64,000 nt of DNA from NCEH01 sp043195095 (GTDB lineage Bacteria; Pseudomonadota; Alphaproteobacteria; Rhizobiales; Xanthobacteraceae): assembly GCF_043195095.1 (NCBI RefSeq), contig NZ_JBAFWN010000016.1; one strand, written 5' to 3'. Both the position numbers and the translations under genes were made by a program. Shown here piece after piece: positions 1-11,729 of this stretch; the first letter of the stretch is position 1; each line of letters starts with the position of its first letter. Under the pieces are notes generated by a model, which saw only the letters and a program-made list of their open reading frames with translations, ran no database searches and was not told the origin of the DNA.

Positions 1-468
1 CTAATAGTTTCAGGATGATATGCCGAAACGGCGGCTGGGGATGACGGTAGCAGGGCGCGGTCTGTGGCGCGCTAAGGGGCCAGTCTCCACGGCCGGGCGC
101 CCGCAAAAGGATGGGGTCCGGCGCGCTCAACCGGGTCTTTTTCGCATCCCGCGCCCTGCCGCGCGGGCCGATCCTCGCGCCGGCGATGCGACGCGCAACG
201 ACGGGTGAAATGCGCCGATCCCGCCGCCGTGTTTGATGTGAATCGCGCGCTGCGCGCGAGGGCCCGCCGCGAGAGGCCGCGCGAAAACCTGTCGCGGCAA
301 GGCTTTGCGGCTTCGCCATGCTTTTGCCTTCTCCGCCCCCTCACATCCGGCCGCGTTCGGGCATCAAGGGCGTCTGATTGACGGGGCCGCAGGGTACCGT
401 CATGTTCGCCCTTCGTCGGATAAGGATGCGCGGGCGCGCTGGGCGCGGCATCAGCAAAGGGTCGGGAC
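1..468. other. Non-coding stretch upstream of the M23 peptidase gene
   Basis: No convincing gene is visible: the open frames here are short, overlap each other on both strands and resemble no known protein. It probably holds the promoter and leader of the M23 peptidase gene. A weak sigma-70-like pair, TTGACG at 378-383 and CATGTT at 401-406 with a 17-base spacer, is the best promoter candidate, but the -10 box is poor. No repeat or RNA gene was recognised. Confidence 0.4.
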
Positions 469-2472
469 TTGCAGCACAGACGATCGGCCGGCACCTGGCG
501 GGACGCGACGAGCGCCGTCGGGCTTGGCGACGAGCCCCCGCTCGGCGTCGACGGCGACGAAGAGGAAATCGACCGCCGCCGGATCTCCGTGCGCTGGCTC
601 GCAGCCACGCTGCTGACCGGCCTGTGCGGAAGCTTCCTGATGGGCGGCGCCGTCTATGCCGCGTTGGATGGAGACCATCGCTTCGCCTCCCTGCCCGAGA
701 CGGTTCGCGCAGCCGTGCGTGGCGCGCTGGCCGCCGGCGAGCGTCCCTCCAATGCGGCCCGCAAGGGCGATCGCATGTCGCTGCTCTCGGAAGCCTCCAC
801 CGCGCGGCAGACTTTTCGCCTGTCCGTCACCACCAAGGTCGGCGACAAAGAGATCATCAAGGTTCGCCCGTTCACACGCGTGGCGGCGAATCTCGCTATG
901 TCCACCACCAGCGTTTCGACCAATATCCCGCGCTTCAATCCGGCGCAGATCGTCTCCCAGTCCGTGGACAAGGAAGAGGCCGCGCCGCAGGCCGAGCCGA
1001 CGGGCGAAGTCACGGTGGTGATGCGCGACCTTGCAACCGCGCCGCCCCACATGAAATTCGGCGCGGCGGTGGCGATGGAAGACGTGCTGGTGAAGGTGCG
1101 CGAGGTCGCCGAACTCGCCCGCGCGCAACCCGTGCTGGCCGCGAGCCTGCCGCAGGCTATTACCGGCCTTGGCGCGCGGCCCGGCGCGGCCGATGGCTCC
1201 GCGCCCTATCTCGCCTATGCGACCGAGGGCAATTATCCCGCGACGGCCGGGATCGGCCCCAAGGTGGACGTTCCGGAAAACGTCAGCTTCCTCGGCAAGA
1301 CCTCCGACGAGACCTCCGGCGGCAATGCCTGGTCGGACCAGACGGTGCTGGTGAAGAAGGGCGACACCATCGTCTCGATCCTCACCGATAACGGCGTCAG
1401 CCAGGACGAGGCGCGCCAGGCTGCGGCGGCGTTCGGCCGGGGGCGCGACGGCACGGTGAAGGACGGCCTTCGCGTGCGCCTGCTGACTCAGGACGGTGCC
1501 GACAAGAAAACCCACCCGCTGCGCATCTCTTTGTTCAGCGACGCCGGGCACGAGGGCACGGTCGCGAAGGCGGACAACGACAAGTTCGTGCAAGTGGCGG
1601 AACCGACCGAGACCGACGTGGGCGGCATTTCCGAGGATGTGGACGACGACGACAACGGCCCCGGCATCCGCCTCTACGACAGCCTCTATGAAACCGCTCT
1701 GCGCAACGAAGTGCCGCGCAATATCATCGCCGATCTGGTGCGCGTCTATTCCTTCGATGTGGACTTTCAGCGCCGGGTGAAGCCGGGCGACAATTTCGAA
1801 GTCCTGTACACCGAGGACGGCGGCGACGAGGAAGTGCTCTTCGCCGCGCTCAGCACCAATGGCGAGACGCGCCGCTACTATCGTTTCCAGACCTCCGACG
1901 ACGGGCTGGTCGATTATTATGACGAGGACGGCAAGAGCGCGAAGAAGTTCCTGGTGCGCAAACCCATGGCCGGTGGCGTCATGCGCTCGCCCTTCGGATA
2001 TCGCCGCCATCCGATCCTCGGCTATTCCAAACTGCACACCGGTGTCGATTGGGCCGATGCGGTAGGAACCCCGATCTTCGCGGCGGGCAACGGCACGATC
2101 ATCTATGCCAATTGGAAATCCGGCTACGGACGCCACACGGAAATCCAGCACGCCAACGGCTATGTCACCACCTATTCCCACCAGTCTGGCTTCGCGAAGG
2201 GTATTCGCGAAGGAGTTCAGGTGCGCCAGGGGCAGGTCATCGGCTATCTCGGCTCGTCCGGCCTCTCCACCGGCCCGCATCTGCACTATGAGGTGAAGAT
2301 CAACGGGTCGTTCGTGGACCCCATGCGCGTGAAGCTGCCGCGCGGGCGGGCCCTCGAAGGCCGGTTCCTGGCGGAGTTCAAGAAGGAGCGCGAGCGCATC
2401 GAGCTTCTGCTCGCCCACGCCCCTGTGCCACCGAAAGTGGCCTCTGCGGCAAGCACCAGCCGTTCCAAATAG
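469..2472 (+). CDS. Membrane-anchored M23 family metallopeptidase (peptidoglycan endopeptidase)
   Basis: This 667-residue protein should cleave peptidoglycan cross-links in the periplasm. An acidic N-terminus is followed by one membrane segment (about residues 44-64), a LysM/OapA-like stretch near residues 295-345 (LVKKGDTIVSIL), and a C-terminal M23 domain (about 500-630). The zinc ligands are visible as H523-x3-D527 (HTGVD) and H604-x-H606 (HLHYE), so the enzyme looks catalytically intact, unlike EnvC/NlpD-type activators. The layout resembles MepM-like endopeptidases. The chosen start is a TTG, because no better codon precedes the acidic stretch; a start some codons away is possible. The gene stands alone, about 100 bases before a secreted protein on the same strand. 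Confidence 0.85.
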   Translation: MQHRRSAGTWRDATSAVGLGDEPPLGVDGDEEEIDRRRISVRWLAATLLTGLCGSFLMGGAVYAALDGDHRFASLPETVRAAVRGALAAGERPSNAARKGDRMSLLSEASTARQTFRLSVTTKVGDKEIIKVRPFTRVAANLAMSTTSVSTNIPRFNPAQIVSQSVDKEEAAPQAEPTGEVTVVMRDLATAPPHMKFGAAVAMEDVLVKVREVAELARAQPVLAASLPQAITGLGARPGAADGSAPYLAYATEGNYPATAGIGPKVDVPENVSFLGKTSDETSGGNAWSDQTVLVKKGDTIVSILTDNGVSQDEARQAAAAFGRGRDGTVKDGLRVRLLTQDGADKKTHPLRISLFSDAGHEGTVAKADNDKFVQVAEPTETDVGGISEDVDDDDNGPGIRLYDSLYETALRNEVPRNIIADLVRVYSFDVDFQRRVKPGDNFEVLYTEDGGDEEVLFAALSTNGETRRYYRFQTSDDGLVDYYDEDGKSAKKFLVRKPMAGGVMRSPFGYRRHPILGYSKLHTGVDWADAVGTPIFAAGNGTIIYANWKSGYGRHTEIQHANGYVTTYSHQSGFAKGIREGVQVRQGQVIGYLGSSGLSTGPHLHYEVKINGSFVDPMRVKLPRGRALEGRFLAEFKKERERIELLLAHAPVPPKVASAASTSRSK

Positions 2473-2569
2473 GCCGGAAACACGGGGCGGCCATCGAGCT
2501 CCTGTGTTCCCATCCGGCAGGTTCGGATAAGCTCGCGGTCTGCCTAGAGTGCGATCCGCGAGCTTATTC

Positions 2570-3490
2570 ATGAAAACCTGTATGCCCCGTGCCGGCGGGC
2601 GAATCGCCTGGACCTTTCTGCTGGCCCTCGCCCTTCCCGCGTCGGCCGTTAGCGGGCCGGCCGATGACGCCTACATCGCATCGCGCGACAAATATGTCGC
2701 CGCCATCGCCGCGGCCGAAAAGGCCGGAGCGGACAATGATGCGGTGCTCAAGCAAGACGCGCGCGCCCGCGCCGATCTTCTAAAGAAGATGGCGGCCCTG
2801 CTCGGTCCGCTCGCCTTCGCGGGGCTGGAAAAGACGCCGAGCTTCTCGCCGGGCGCATTGTTCGACGGTGATATGGAAAGCGGGCGCCCGGACGGGCTGC
2901 TGTTCCACGATGCGGAATATGAGACGCGCATCTTCGTCTCGCCTGAGCCCGTGCTCGCCAATTGGGTGGGCCATGAGGCGGAGAACCTTGGCCTGCGGGC
3001 GGGCGAAGGGCTGGACAGCGCGCTCAAGTGGGATCCCTTCTATACCCAGGCCACCGGCAGCGATGCCGCCTTCGAGGGATATGTGGCTCTGCCCCTCCCC
3101 GCGCAGGACGGCGAAACGCTCCATGCCGTACTCGGGTTGTTCGCCCAGGGCGATATCGGCAATGTGCCGCCCGATGTGATCGTGATCGGCCGTCGCTCCG
3201 GCGGCCGGGTGAGCGTCGGCACGACCCCCGTTCCGGAGGCCTCCAAGCTCATCCCCGCCTGCACCAAGGTGTGGAATGACTTCGAATCCAGGGCGAACGC
3301 TTTGTTCGCCGCGGTCCAGAAAGGTGGGAAAGGGACGGACGATCCACGGTGGGACAAGGCCAACGCCTTGAGGGACGAGGCGGCCACCGCGGTGCGCGCA
3401 TGCTATACGCGCGAGATCGTGGCCCAGCCGCAGTTTGCCGCGGTTCGCAAGAAGGCCGAGGCCCTGTTGCAGAAGATGCGCGGAAACTGA
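2570..3490 (+). CDS. Secreted hypothetical protein
   Basis: A 306-residue protein of unknown function. It starts at ATG 2570 with a clear signal peptide (hydrophobic core WTFLLALALP, predicted cleavage after an Ala-x-Ala-like site near residue 28), so it should be exported to the periplasm. The mature part is alanine-rich and mixed helix/strand, with a helical N-terminal stretch and two cysteines late in the protein (in IPACTK and VRACYT) that could form a disulfide. I recognise no domain or catalytic motif. It follows the M23 peptidase by about 100 bases in the same direction and ends against a hairpin terminator shared with clpB. Confidence 0.7.
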   Translation: MKTCMPRAGGRIAWTFLLALALPASAVSGPADDAYIASRDKYVAAIAAAEKAGADNDAVLKQDARARADLLKKMAALLGPLAFAGLEKTPSFSPGALFDGDMESGRPDGLLFHDAEYETRIFVSPEPVLANWVGHEAENLGLRAGEGLDSALKWDPFYTQATGSDAAFEGYVALPLPAQDGETLHAVLGLFAQGDIGNVPPDVIVIGRRSGGRVSVGTTPVPEASKLIPACTKVWNDFESRANALFAAVQKGGKGTDDPRWDKANALRDEAATAVRACYTREIVAQPQFAAVRKKAEALLQKMRGN

Positions 3491-3498
3491 CCGGCGAC

Positions 3499-3527
3499 AA
3501 AAAAGGGCCCTCCCGGTGGGAGGGCCC
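3499..3527 (-). terminator. Intrinsic terminator between convergent genes (mainly for clpB)
   Basis: A perfect 10-bp stem (3505-3514 with 3518-3527, arms GGGCCCTCCC/GGGAGGGCCC) encloses a 3-base loop. Six As at 3499-3504 become a U-run on the minus strand, so it terminates clpB. The stem could also stop rightward transcription from the secreted-protein gene. Confidence 0.85.
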
Positions 3528-3554
3528 TCAATGGTGCGAAACAAACCTGCTGCG

Positions 3555-6191
<2,637 letters not shown>

Positions 6192-6505
6192 ATCGTTCCT
6201 CCTCGGCGCCCCCGTCGCCTCGAAAAAGCACGACGGAGAACGATCGGATGCGGCTCCGGTATCCCCGGCCGCCGCAGCGGTCGCGCTTGGCGCGCCGCCG
6301 TTGGGGGATGTGGGGATGCGCGGTGCACAGTGGAAGGGGGGGATGCCCTTCCACGTTTAGGAATTTTCTACCTCCGGCGCAGGGACGCCTTGATGCGGAT
6401 CACACGCTTGCGCATCAATGCGCGGGCCCGTGCGCCGACCTGCCCTTGACCCGCCCGCATCGCAATGCGAGCCATACGCATTGCGCCAGTCGAGGACCCC
6501 TATCC
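6192..6505. promoter_or_regulatory. Divergent intergenic region clpB / MOSC gene with an inverted repeat
   Basis: This 314-base spacer separates clpB (leftward) from the MOSC-cobB pair (rightward) and must hold both promoters. The only clear structure is an inverted repeat at 6331-6353, TGGAAGGG-N7-CCCTTCCA, with 8-bp arms. It could be an operator or a transcript hairpin. It is not a CIRCE element. No unambiguous RpoH -35/-10 pair was found. Confidence 0.4.
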
Positions 6506-7303
6506 ATGAGCGTGCCGGCCGCCACCCTCATCGCCATCAACCGCTATCCGGTGAAAGGCTTTTCTCCCGAGCCCATGGAGAGCGTGGAGCTCCACACCGG
6601 CGATTTCTTCCCCGGCGACCGGCTTTATGCGGTGGAGAACGGGCCGAGCGGCTTCGACCCCGCAGCCCCCACTCACAAGGAGAAGACTGCGTTCGTGGTG
6701 CTGATGCGCAATGCCCGCATCGCCGCTCTGCGCACGACCTACGATCCCGCCAGCAAGGTGTTCACCCTCTCGAAGGACGGCGCGGAACTGGCGCGGGGGG
6801 ACCTCTCCACCGAGGCAGGGCGGGCGGCCATCGAAGGTTTCCTCACCGGCTTCATGGAGAGCGAGGCGCGCGGCCCGCTGAAGCTGCTCACCGCGCCGCA
6901 GGGACATCGCTTCATGGATTCCCTGCGCTCCGGCTTCGTCTCGCTGCTTAATCTCGCCAGCGTGCGCGACCTGGAGGCGAAGATGGGCGCTGAGATCGAC
7001 CCGATCCGCTTCCGCATGAACCTGCATCTGGACGGCCTGCCCGCCGGCGCCGAGTTGGACCTTGCGGGCCAGACTCTGGCCATCGGCGATCAGGTGCGGC
7101 TGGAAGTGCTCAAGCGCACGGAGCGCTGCGCCGCCACCAGCGTCAATCCCACCACGGCGGAGCGCGACCTCAACGTGGTCAAGGGGCTCGCCAAGAGCTA
7201 CGGCCACACTGACTGCGGCATCTATGCCAAGGTGGTGGCCGGCGGGCGCATCAGGCCCGGTGACGAAATTCGTCTGGTGCAAGCGCGCCTCGACCTCGCA
7301 TGA
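6506..7303 (+). CDS. MOSC domain-containing protein (YcbX-like)
   Basis: The 265-residue product combines an N-terminal MOSC beta-barrel (about 5-110, NRYPVKGFSPE) and a C-terminal MOSC domain (about 110-260). The conserved cysteine of the family is present as C208 in ERCAATSVNP. MOSC proteins of this type accept or transfer molybdenum-cofactor-bound sulfur or reduce N-hydroxylated compounds. Start ATG 6506 was chosen over longer frames because homology begins there. Its stop overlaps the cobB start by four bases (ATGA), so the two genes are probably translationally coupled. A link to the molybdenum enzyme NasA further on is possible but is only an inference. Confidence 0.85.
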   Translation: MSVPAATLIAINRYPVKGFSPEPMESVELHTGDFFPGDRLYAVENGPSGFDPAAPTHKEKTAFVVLMRNARIAALRTTYDPASKVFTLSKDGAELARGDLSTEAGRAAIEGFLTGFMESEARGPLKLLTAPQGHRFMDSLRSGFVSLLNLASVRDLEAKMGAEIDPIRFRMNLHLDGLPAGAELDLAGQTLAIGDQVRLEVLKRTERCAATSVNPTTAERDLNVVKGLAKSYGHTDCGIYAKVVAGGRIRPGDEIRLVQARLDLA

Positions 7304-8634
7304 GCGCGTCTGGAACGAGCGCGCACGGCCTGCTCATCGCCGCTCCGCGCTCGGGCTCGGGCAAGACCACGGTCACCCTCGGCCTGCTCGCCGCCTTCGC
7401 ACGGCGCGGGGTGAAGGTGCGCGCGGCGAAATCGGGGCCGGACTATATCGACCCTGCCTTCCATGCCGCCGCCACCGGCCGGCCCGGCCTCAATCTCGAC
7501 AGCTGGGCCATGCCGCCCGCGCTGCTGGAGACCCTCGCGGCCGATGCGGCGGCGGGCGGCGAATTGCTGGTGGTGGAAGGGGCCATGGGCCTGTTCGACG
7601 GCGTTCCCGGTATGGAAGGCCGCTCGGGCGCGGGCGCCGATGTTGCCGCGCTGCTGAACATCCCGGTGCTGCTGGTGCTCGATGTCTCCGGCCAGTCGCA
7701 GACCGCCGCCGCCGTGGCGCGGGGCTTTGCCACCCATGATCCGCGCGTGCGGATCGGCGGACTGATCCTCAACCGCGTGGGCAGCGAACGTCATACCCGC
7801 CTCGTGACCCAATCCATGGCGCCGCTCGGCCTGCCGGTGCTCGGTGCCATTCCCCGCACCGACAGCCTGGTTCTGCCCGAGCGCCATCTCGGCCTGGTCC
7901 AGGCGGGTGAGCACGACGACCTCGCCGCGCGCTATGCGGCGCTCGCGGACATGGCGGAAGCCCATTGCGACCTCGACGCCATCCGCATGCTGGCCGCGCC
8001 ACTCGCCGCCCTGCCCGCGCATGACGGGGCGCCGAACCTGCCGCCGCCCGGCCAGCGGATCGCACTCGCGCAGGACGCGGCCTTCAGCTTCGTCTATGCG
8101 CATCTGCTGCAATCCTGGCGGCAGAGCGGCGCGGAGATATTGCCCTTCTCTCCCCTCGCCGACGAAGCGCCGGACGAAAGCTGCGACGTCTGCTGGCTGC
8201 CGGGCGGCTATCCCGAGCTGCATGCCGGCACGCTGGCGGCGGCGGCGCACTTCAAGGCGGGTGTGCGGGAATTTGCGCAGTCAAAGCCGGTGCATGGGGA
8301 ATGCGGAGGCTACATGGCCCTCGGCGCCGCGCTCACCGACGCCTCGGGCGCGGCGCATGAGATGCTCGGCCTGCTCGCGCTCGAGACCAGCTTCGCCAAG
8401 CGCAAGATGAACCTCGGCTATCGCGAGGCCCGCCTGGTGGCGCCCTCCCCCCTCGGCCCGGAGGGCGCACGGGTGCGCGGGCACGAGTTCCATTATGCGA
8501 CCATCCTCACCCGTGGGTCCGACGCGCCCCTGGCGGAGCTGAGCGATTCCCAGGCCCAGCCGCTCGGCCCTTCCGGCAGCCGGCGGGGGAGGGTGACCGG
8601 CGCATTCTTCCACGCCATCGCCCCCACGGCATAG
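7300..8634 (+). CDS. cobB: Cobyrinate / hydrogenobyrinate a,c-diamide synthase
   Basis: The 444-residue enzyme amidates the a and c side chains of (hydrogeno)byrinic acid with glutamine and ATP during cobalamin synthesis. The N-terminal ATP-binding domain carries the P-loop RSGSGKTT near residue 17 and the GPDYIDP motif. The C-terminal class I glutamine amidotransferase domain has the nucleophile C335 in HGECGGYM. The length fits the family (about 435-460). It overlaps the MOSC gene by 4 bases. No other cobalamin gene lies in the window, so it is separated from the main cob cluster. Whether the substrate is the aerobic or anaerobic intermediate cannot be told from this gene alone. Confidence 0.93.
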   Translation: MSASGTSAHGLLIAAPRSGSGKTTVTLGLLAAFARRGVKVRAAKSGPDYIDPAFHAAATGRPGLNLDSWAMPPALLETLAADAAAGGELLVVEGAMGLFDGVPGMEGRSGAGADVAALLNIPVLLVLDVSGQSQTAAAVARGFATHDPRVRIGGLILNRVGSERHTRLVTQSMAPLGLPVLGAIPRTDSLVLPERHLGLVQAGEHDDLAARYAALADMAEAHCDLDAIRMLAAPLAALPAHDGAPNLPPPGQRIALAQDAAFSFVYAHLLQSWRQSGAEILPFSPLADEAPDESCDVCWLPGGYPELHAGTLAAAAHFKAGVREFAQSKPVHGECGGYMALGAALTDASGAAHEMLGLLALETSFAKRKMNLGYREARLVAPSPLGPEGARVRGHEFHYATILTRGSDAPLAELSDSQAQPLGPSGSRRGRVTGAFFHAIAPTA

Positions 8635-8771
8635 GCGCACGCACCGCACAGACCTCCCGGTGAAGATTTGCGCGCACCGCATGTGTCAGCGCACGCCATC
8701 GGCGTTATAGTTCCCGACGTGAGAGCCGGAACGGCCGAGCGAGGAAACGCAGATCCCAAAGGGAGTGCCAC

Positions 8772-8993
8772 ATGCGGTGCCAGATGAAGGACGACGATTT
8801 TCGCCAGGCCATCCTGGAAATCGTCGGCGCCAAGGCAGGCCAGGCAATCATTATTCAGGTGGTCGGCGGAACGACCATCACCGGCTATGCCCCGCTGAGC
8901 GTCGGTCGCGATTATCTGCGCTGCCAGATCGCAGGCGGCGAGAACCAGAAGGAACAGATCGTCCCCCTTCATTCCATCACCTGCGTGCGCTGA
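8772..8993 (+). CDS. Small protein of unknown function, possibly Sm/SH3-like beta barrel
   Basis: A 73-residue protein with a usable ribosome-binding site (AAAGGGA, about 8 bases before ATG 8772). An N-terminal helix (DDFRQAILEIVGAKAG) is followed by a predicted run of beta strands: QAIIIQVVGGTTITGYAP, GRDYLRCQI and EQIVPLHSITCVR. The order helix, G-T-x-x-x-G strand, D-Y-L strand and closing hydrophobic-P-hydrophobic strand resembles LSm/Hfq-type barrels, but this is a shape argument only. It stands alone between cobB and gabD. It could equally be an unrelated small SH3-like protein. Confidence 0.6.
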   Translation: MRCQMKDDDFRQAILEIVGAKAGQAIIIQVVGGTTITGYAPLSVGRDYLRCQIAGGENQKEQIVPLHSITCVR

Positions 8994-9098
8994 CCGGCGC
9001 ATCGCCCTTCAATCCGCCTTGCCCGAGGCCGCACCATGGACGGTGCGGCGGCTCGGACATATTTGCTTGTTCCACGACTGTATCCTCAGGAGCATCCC

Positions 9099-10574
9099 AT
9101 GCCCGCTCTCGCCCCCATCCCCGGCAATACGCCCGCCTTCCCCTTGATGCGGGAACAGATCCTTGTCGGCGGACAATGGATTGATGCCGACGGTGGCAGC
9201 ACCGTCACCGTCGAGAACCCGGCCACCGGCGACCTGCTCGGCACCGTCCCGCATGCCGGTGCCGCCGAAACGCGGCGCGCCATCGAGGCCGCATCCAAGG
9301 CGCTGCCCGCCTGGCGGGCCAAGACCGCCGCCGAGCGCGCGACCCTGCTGCACAAGCTGGCGGACCTGATCCTCTCCAACCAGGAGGAACTGGCTTCCAT
9401 CCTCACCAGCGAGCAAGGCAAGCCGCTGGCCGAAGCGCGCGGCGAAGTCGGCGCCTCGGCCGCCTATGTGCGCTGGTTCGCGGAAGAAGCCCGCCGCCTC
9501 TACGGCGACGTGATCCCCTCCCCCTGGCCCGGCCGCCGCATCCTCGTCACCAAGGAGCCGGTGGGCGTGGTCGCGGCGATCACCCCGTGGAACTTCCCCT
9601 CCTCCATGCTGTCGCGCAAGATCGGCGCGGCGCTGGCGGCCGGCTGCACCGTGGTGTGCAAGCCCTCCGAGTTGACCCCCTATTCGGGCCTCGCCTGGGG
9701 CGTGCTGGCGGAGAAGGCCGGTATTCCGGCCGGCGTCATCAACATCGTGACTGGCGACGCCAAGGCCATCGGCGCCGAGATGACCTCGAACCCGATCGTC
9801 AAGAAGATCACCTTCACCGGCTCGACCCCGGTGGGCAAGCTGCTGATGAAGCAGTCCGCCGACACCATGAAGAAGATCTCCATGGAGCTCGGCGGGAACG
9901 CACCGTTCCTGGTGTTCGACGATGCCGACCTCGACGCGGCGGTGGAGAATGCCATCGCCTCCAAGTATCGCAACGCCGGCCAGACCTGCGTGTGCGCGAA
10001 CCGCTTCTATGTCCAGGCCGGTATCTATGACGCCTTCATCGAGAAGTTCGTCGCCGCCTCCAAGAAGCTGAAGGTGGGCAACGGCTTCGACGATGGCGTG
10101 GTGGCCGGCCCGCTGATCGAGGAGAAGGCGGTCGCCAAGGTTGAGCGTCTGCTGAAGGACGCGGTGGACAAGGGCGGCAAGATCGCCACCGGCGGCAAGC
10201 GCAGCCCGCTCGGCGGCACCTTCTTCGAGCCCACCGTGATCGCCGACGCCACGTCCGACATGGCGTTCGCCCGTGAGGAGATTTTCGGCCCCATGGCCCC
10301 GGTGTTCAAGTTCGAGACCGAGGAAGAGGCGGTGCGCCTCGCCAATGCCACCGAATATGGCCTCGCCTGCTATTTCTTCACCAAGGATCTCGGCCGCGCG
10401 TTCCGGGTGGCCGAGGCGTTGGAATATGGGCAGGTTGGCATCAATGCCGGCGTCATCACCTCGGAAGTCGCCCCGTTCGGCGGCTACAAGGAGAGCGGCG
10501 TCGGCCGCGAGGGCTCCAAGTACGGCTGCGATGAATATCTGAACATCAAGTACATGTGCCTCGCCGGCCTCTGA
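9099..10574 (+). CDS. gabD: NAD(P)-dependent succinate-semialdehyde dehydrogenase
   Basis: A 491-residue aldehyde dehydrogenase that should oxidise succinate semialdehyde to succinate, the last step of the GABA shunt. Features: TPWNFP near residue 165, cofactor motif FTGSTPVGK, catalytic glutamate in MELGGNAP and catalytic cysteine C297 in GQTCVCANR, the signature that favours the GabD subgroup. ATG 9099 has AGGAG seven bases upstream; a longer in-frame extension from 9036 lacks support. The gene is monocistronic, ending in a strong hairpin terminator. No gabT aminotransferase is nearby, so a related semialdehyde such as glutarate semialdehyde remains possible. Confidence 0.9.
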   Translation: MPALAPIPGNTPAFPLMREQILVGGQWIDADGGSTVTVENPATGDLLGTVPHAGAAETRRAIEAASKALPAWRAKTAAERATLLHKLADLILSNQEELASILTSEQGKPLAEARGEVGASAAYVRWFAEEARRLYGDVIPSPWPGRRILVTKEPVGVVAAITPWNFPSSMLSRKIGAALAAGCTVVCKPSELTPYSGLAWGVLAEKAGIPAGVINIVTGDAKAIGAEMTSNPIVKKITFTGSTPVGKLLMKQSADTMKKISMELGGNAPFLVFDDADLDAAVENAIASKYRNAGQTCVCANRFYVQAGIYDAFIEKFVAASKKLKVGNGFDDGVVAGPLIEEKAVAKVERLLKDAVDKGGKIATGGKRSPLGGTFFEPTVIADATSDMAFAREEIFGPMAPVFKFETEEEAVRLANATEYGLACYFFTKDLGRAFRVAEALEYGQVGINAGVITSEVAPFGGYKESGVGREGSKYGCDEYLNIKYMCLAGL

Positions 10575-10600
10575 GCCAGCAGGCACAATGGAAATGAGAC

Positions 10601-10627
10601 GGGGCGCTTCGGCGCCCCTTTTCTTTT
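10601..10627 (+). terminator. Intrinsic terminator of gabD
   Basis: A 7-bp GC-only stem (GGGGCGC 10601-10607 / GCGCCCC 10612-10618) is closed by a TTCG tetraloop and followed by TTTTCTTTT (10619-10627). This is a textbook factor-independent terminator for gabD. Confidence 0.92.
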
Positions 10628-10729
10628 GCCGCGTGCGCCGGCGGCCTCCTGACGGGTCGCGCATGACGATGGCGCAGGGAGGCGGGCCCGTGCTTTGGTG
10701 ATCCCGCCATGCTCCTGCCGGAAACCGCA

Positions 10730-11671
10730 ATGCCGCCCCTGCGCTCTCTCCCCATCCTGCTTCTGCTCTGCCTGTCGGCGGGCCTGTCACACCCCGCCGC
10801 CGGCGCACCGCTCGCGGTCGAAGTGCGCAACGAGAGCGAGCCGGTGCTGTGCGCCGAAAAGGACAATGTGGCGCTGACCTTCTCCTCGCCCGAGGTGCGC
10901 CGGTTCCGCATCCAGGCGGCGCATCCCGCCTATCTCGGCGCCTTGGTCGCAGACCGGACCGAGCCCAATTGGACTGCCTGCGACATGACCGGCGATCCCT
11001 CCTTCCCGGCGGCGCCGAAGCGCGTCACCTTCTACGAGACGCCGGACCTTTGGCTGACGGGCTATACGTTTCCCGCCTTCTGGCGCCCGGCAAGCGTTCC
11101 GGTGCGAGTCGGGGACAAAGTAACTGAGGGCCTGCACATGGTGCAGCTCTGGGTGCGCAAGGGCGAGCGCGTGGAAGAAGTTCTAGTGGTCTATCCGCCC
11201 GACGGCTATTGGCGTGCCCGCCCGCTCGCCCCGGCTCATCTCGCCAACACCGCCTATGGCTCGTCCTTCCTGCTCGGGCCGGTGGAGACCGAGGGGCGTC
11301 CGCTGGTGAAGCTGAAGGAGATCGCCTTCGAACCCGCCACGCGCACCTTCGTGCTGTCCTTCGCCGGCGGTGGTACGGCGCGGCTTGCCGTGTCCGGCCT
11401 GGATCGCGACGAGATGGTGCTGGACGTGACCTTGGACTCCGCGGTGGCGGGCAAGCCGTTCGCGGCGCTGCGCTCCATGTATGTCACCGCCTTCAACGCC
11501 GACGTGGCGCGGGTCGCCTGGCGCGCGCCGGGCCTGAAGGGCTGGGGCGAGGGCGATATCCTGGATTTCAAGGGCGGCCCGGTGCTCGACCTATGGGCCG
11601 GGCGCCTCGTGCCCTCGCGCCACAACACCAGCGCCCCGGACATGGTGTTCGGCCCGTTCTCCGCACAATAG
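10730..11671 (+). CDS. Secreted protein of unknown function
   Basis: A 313-residue protein with a signal peptide (RSLPILLLLCLSAGL, cleavage near PAAGA) and no other membrane segment, so it is periplasmic or secreted. The mature part is rich in beta strands and tryptophan/aromatic residues, with two paired cysteines in the first third (VLCAEK, TACDM). I recognise no catalytic motif. ATG 10730 is preferred over ATG 10709 because GGAAA precedes it at the right distance and the signal peptide starts directly after. It is convergent with the GH13 gene, 58 bases away. Function is unknown. Confidence 0.7.
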   Translation: MPPLRSLPILLLLCLSAGLSHPAAGAPLAVEVRNESEPVLCAEKDNVALTFSSPEVRRFRIQAAHPAYLGALVADRTEPNWTACDMTGDPSFPAAPKRVTFYETPDLWLTGYTFPAFWRPASVPVRVGDKVTEGLHMVQLWVRKGERVEEVLVVYPPDGYWRARPLAPAHLANTAYGSSFLLGPVETEGRPLVKLKEIAFEPATRTFVLSFAGGGTARLAVSGLDRDEMVLDVTLDSAVAGKPFAALRSMYVTAFNADVARVAWRAPGLKGWGEGDILDFKGGPVLDLWAGRLVPSRHNTSAPDMVFGPFSAQ

Positions 11672-11729
11672 CGCGGCGGCCTGCCGGGCGCGGGCAAGCC
11701 CGTGGCGACCGCGCCTCGGCTCCGCGGTC

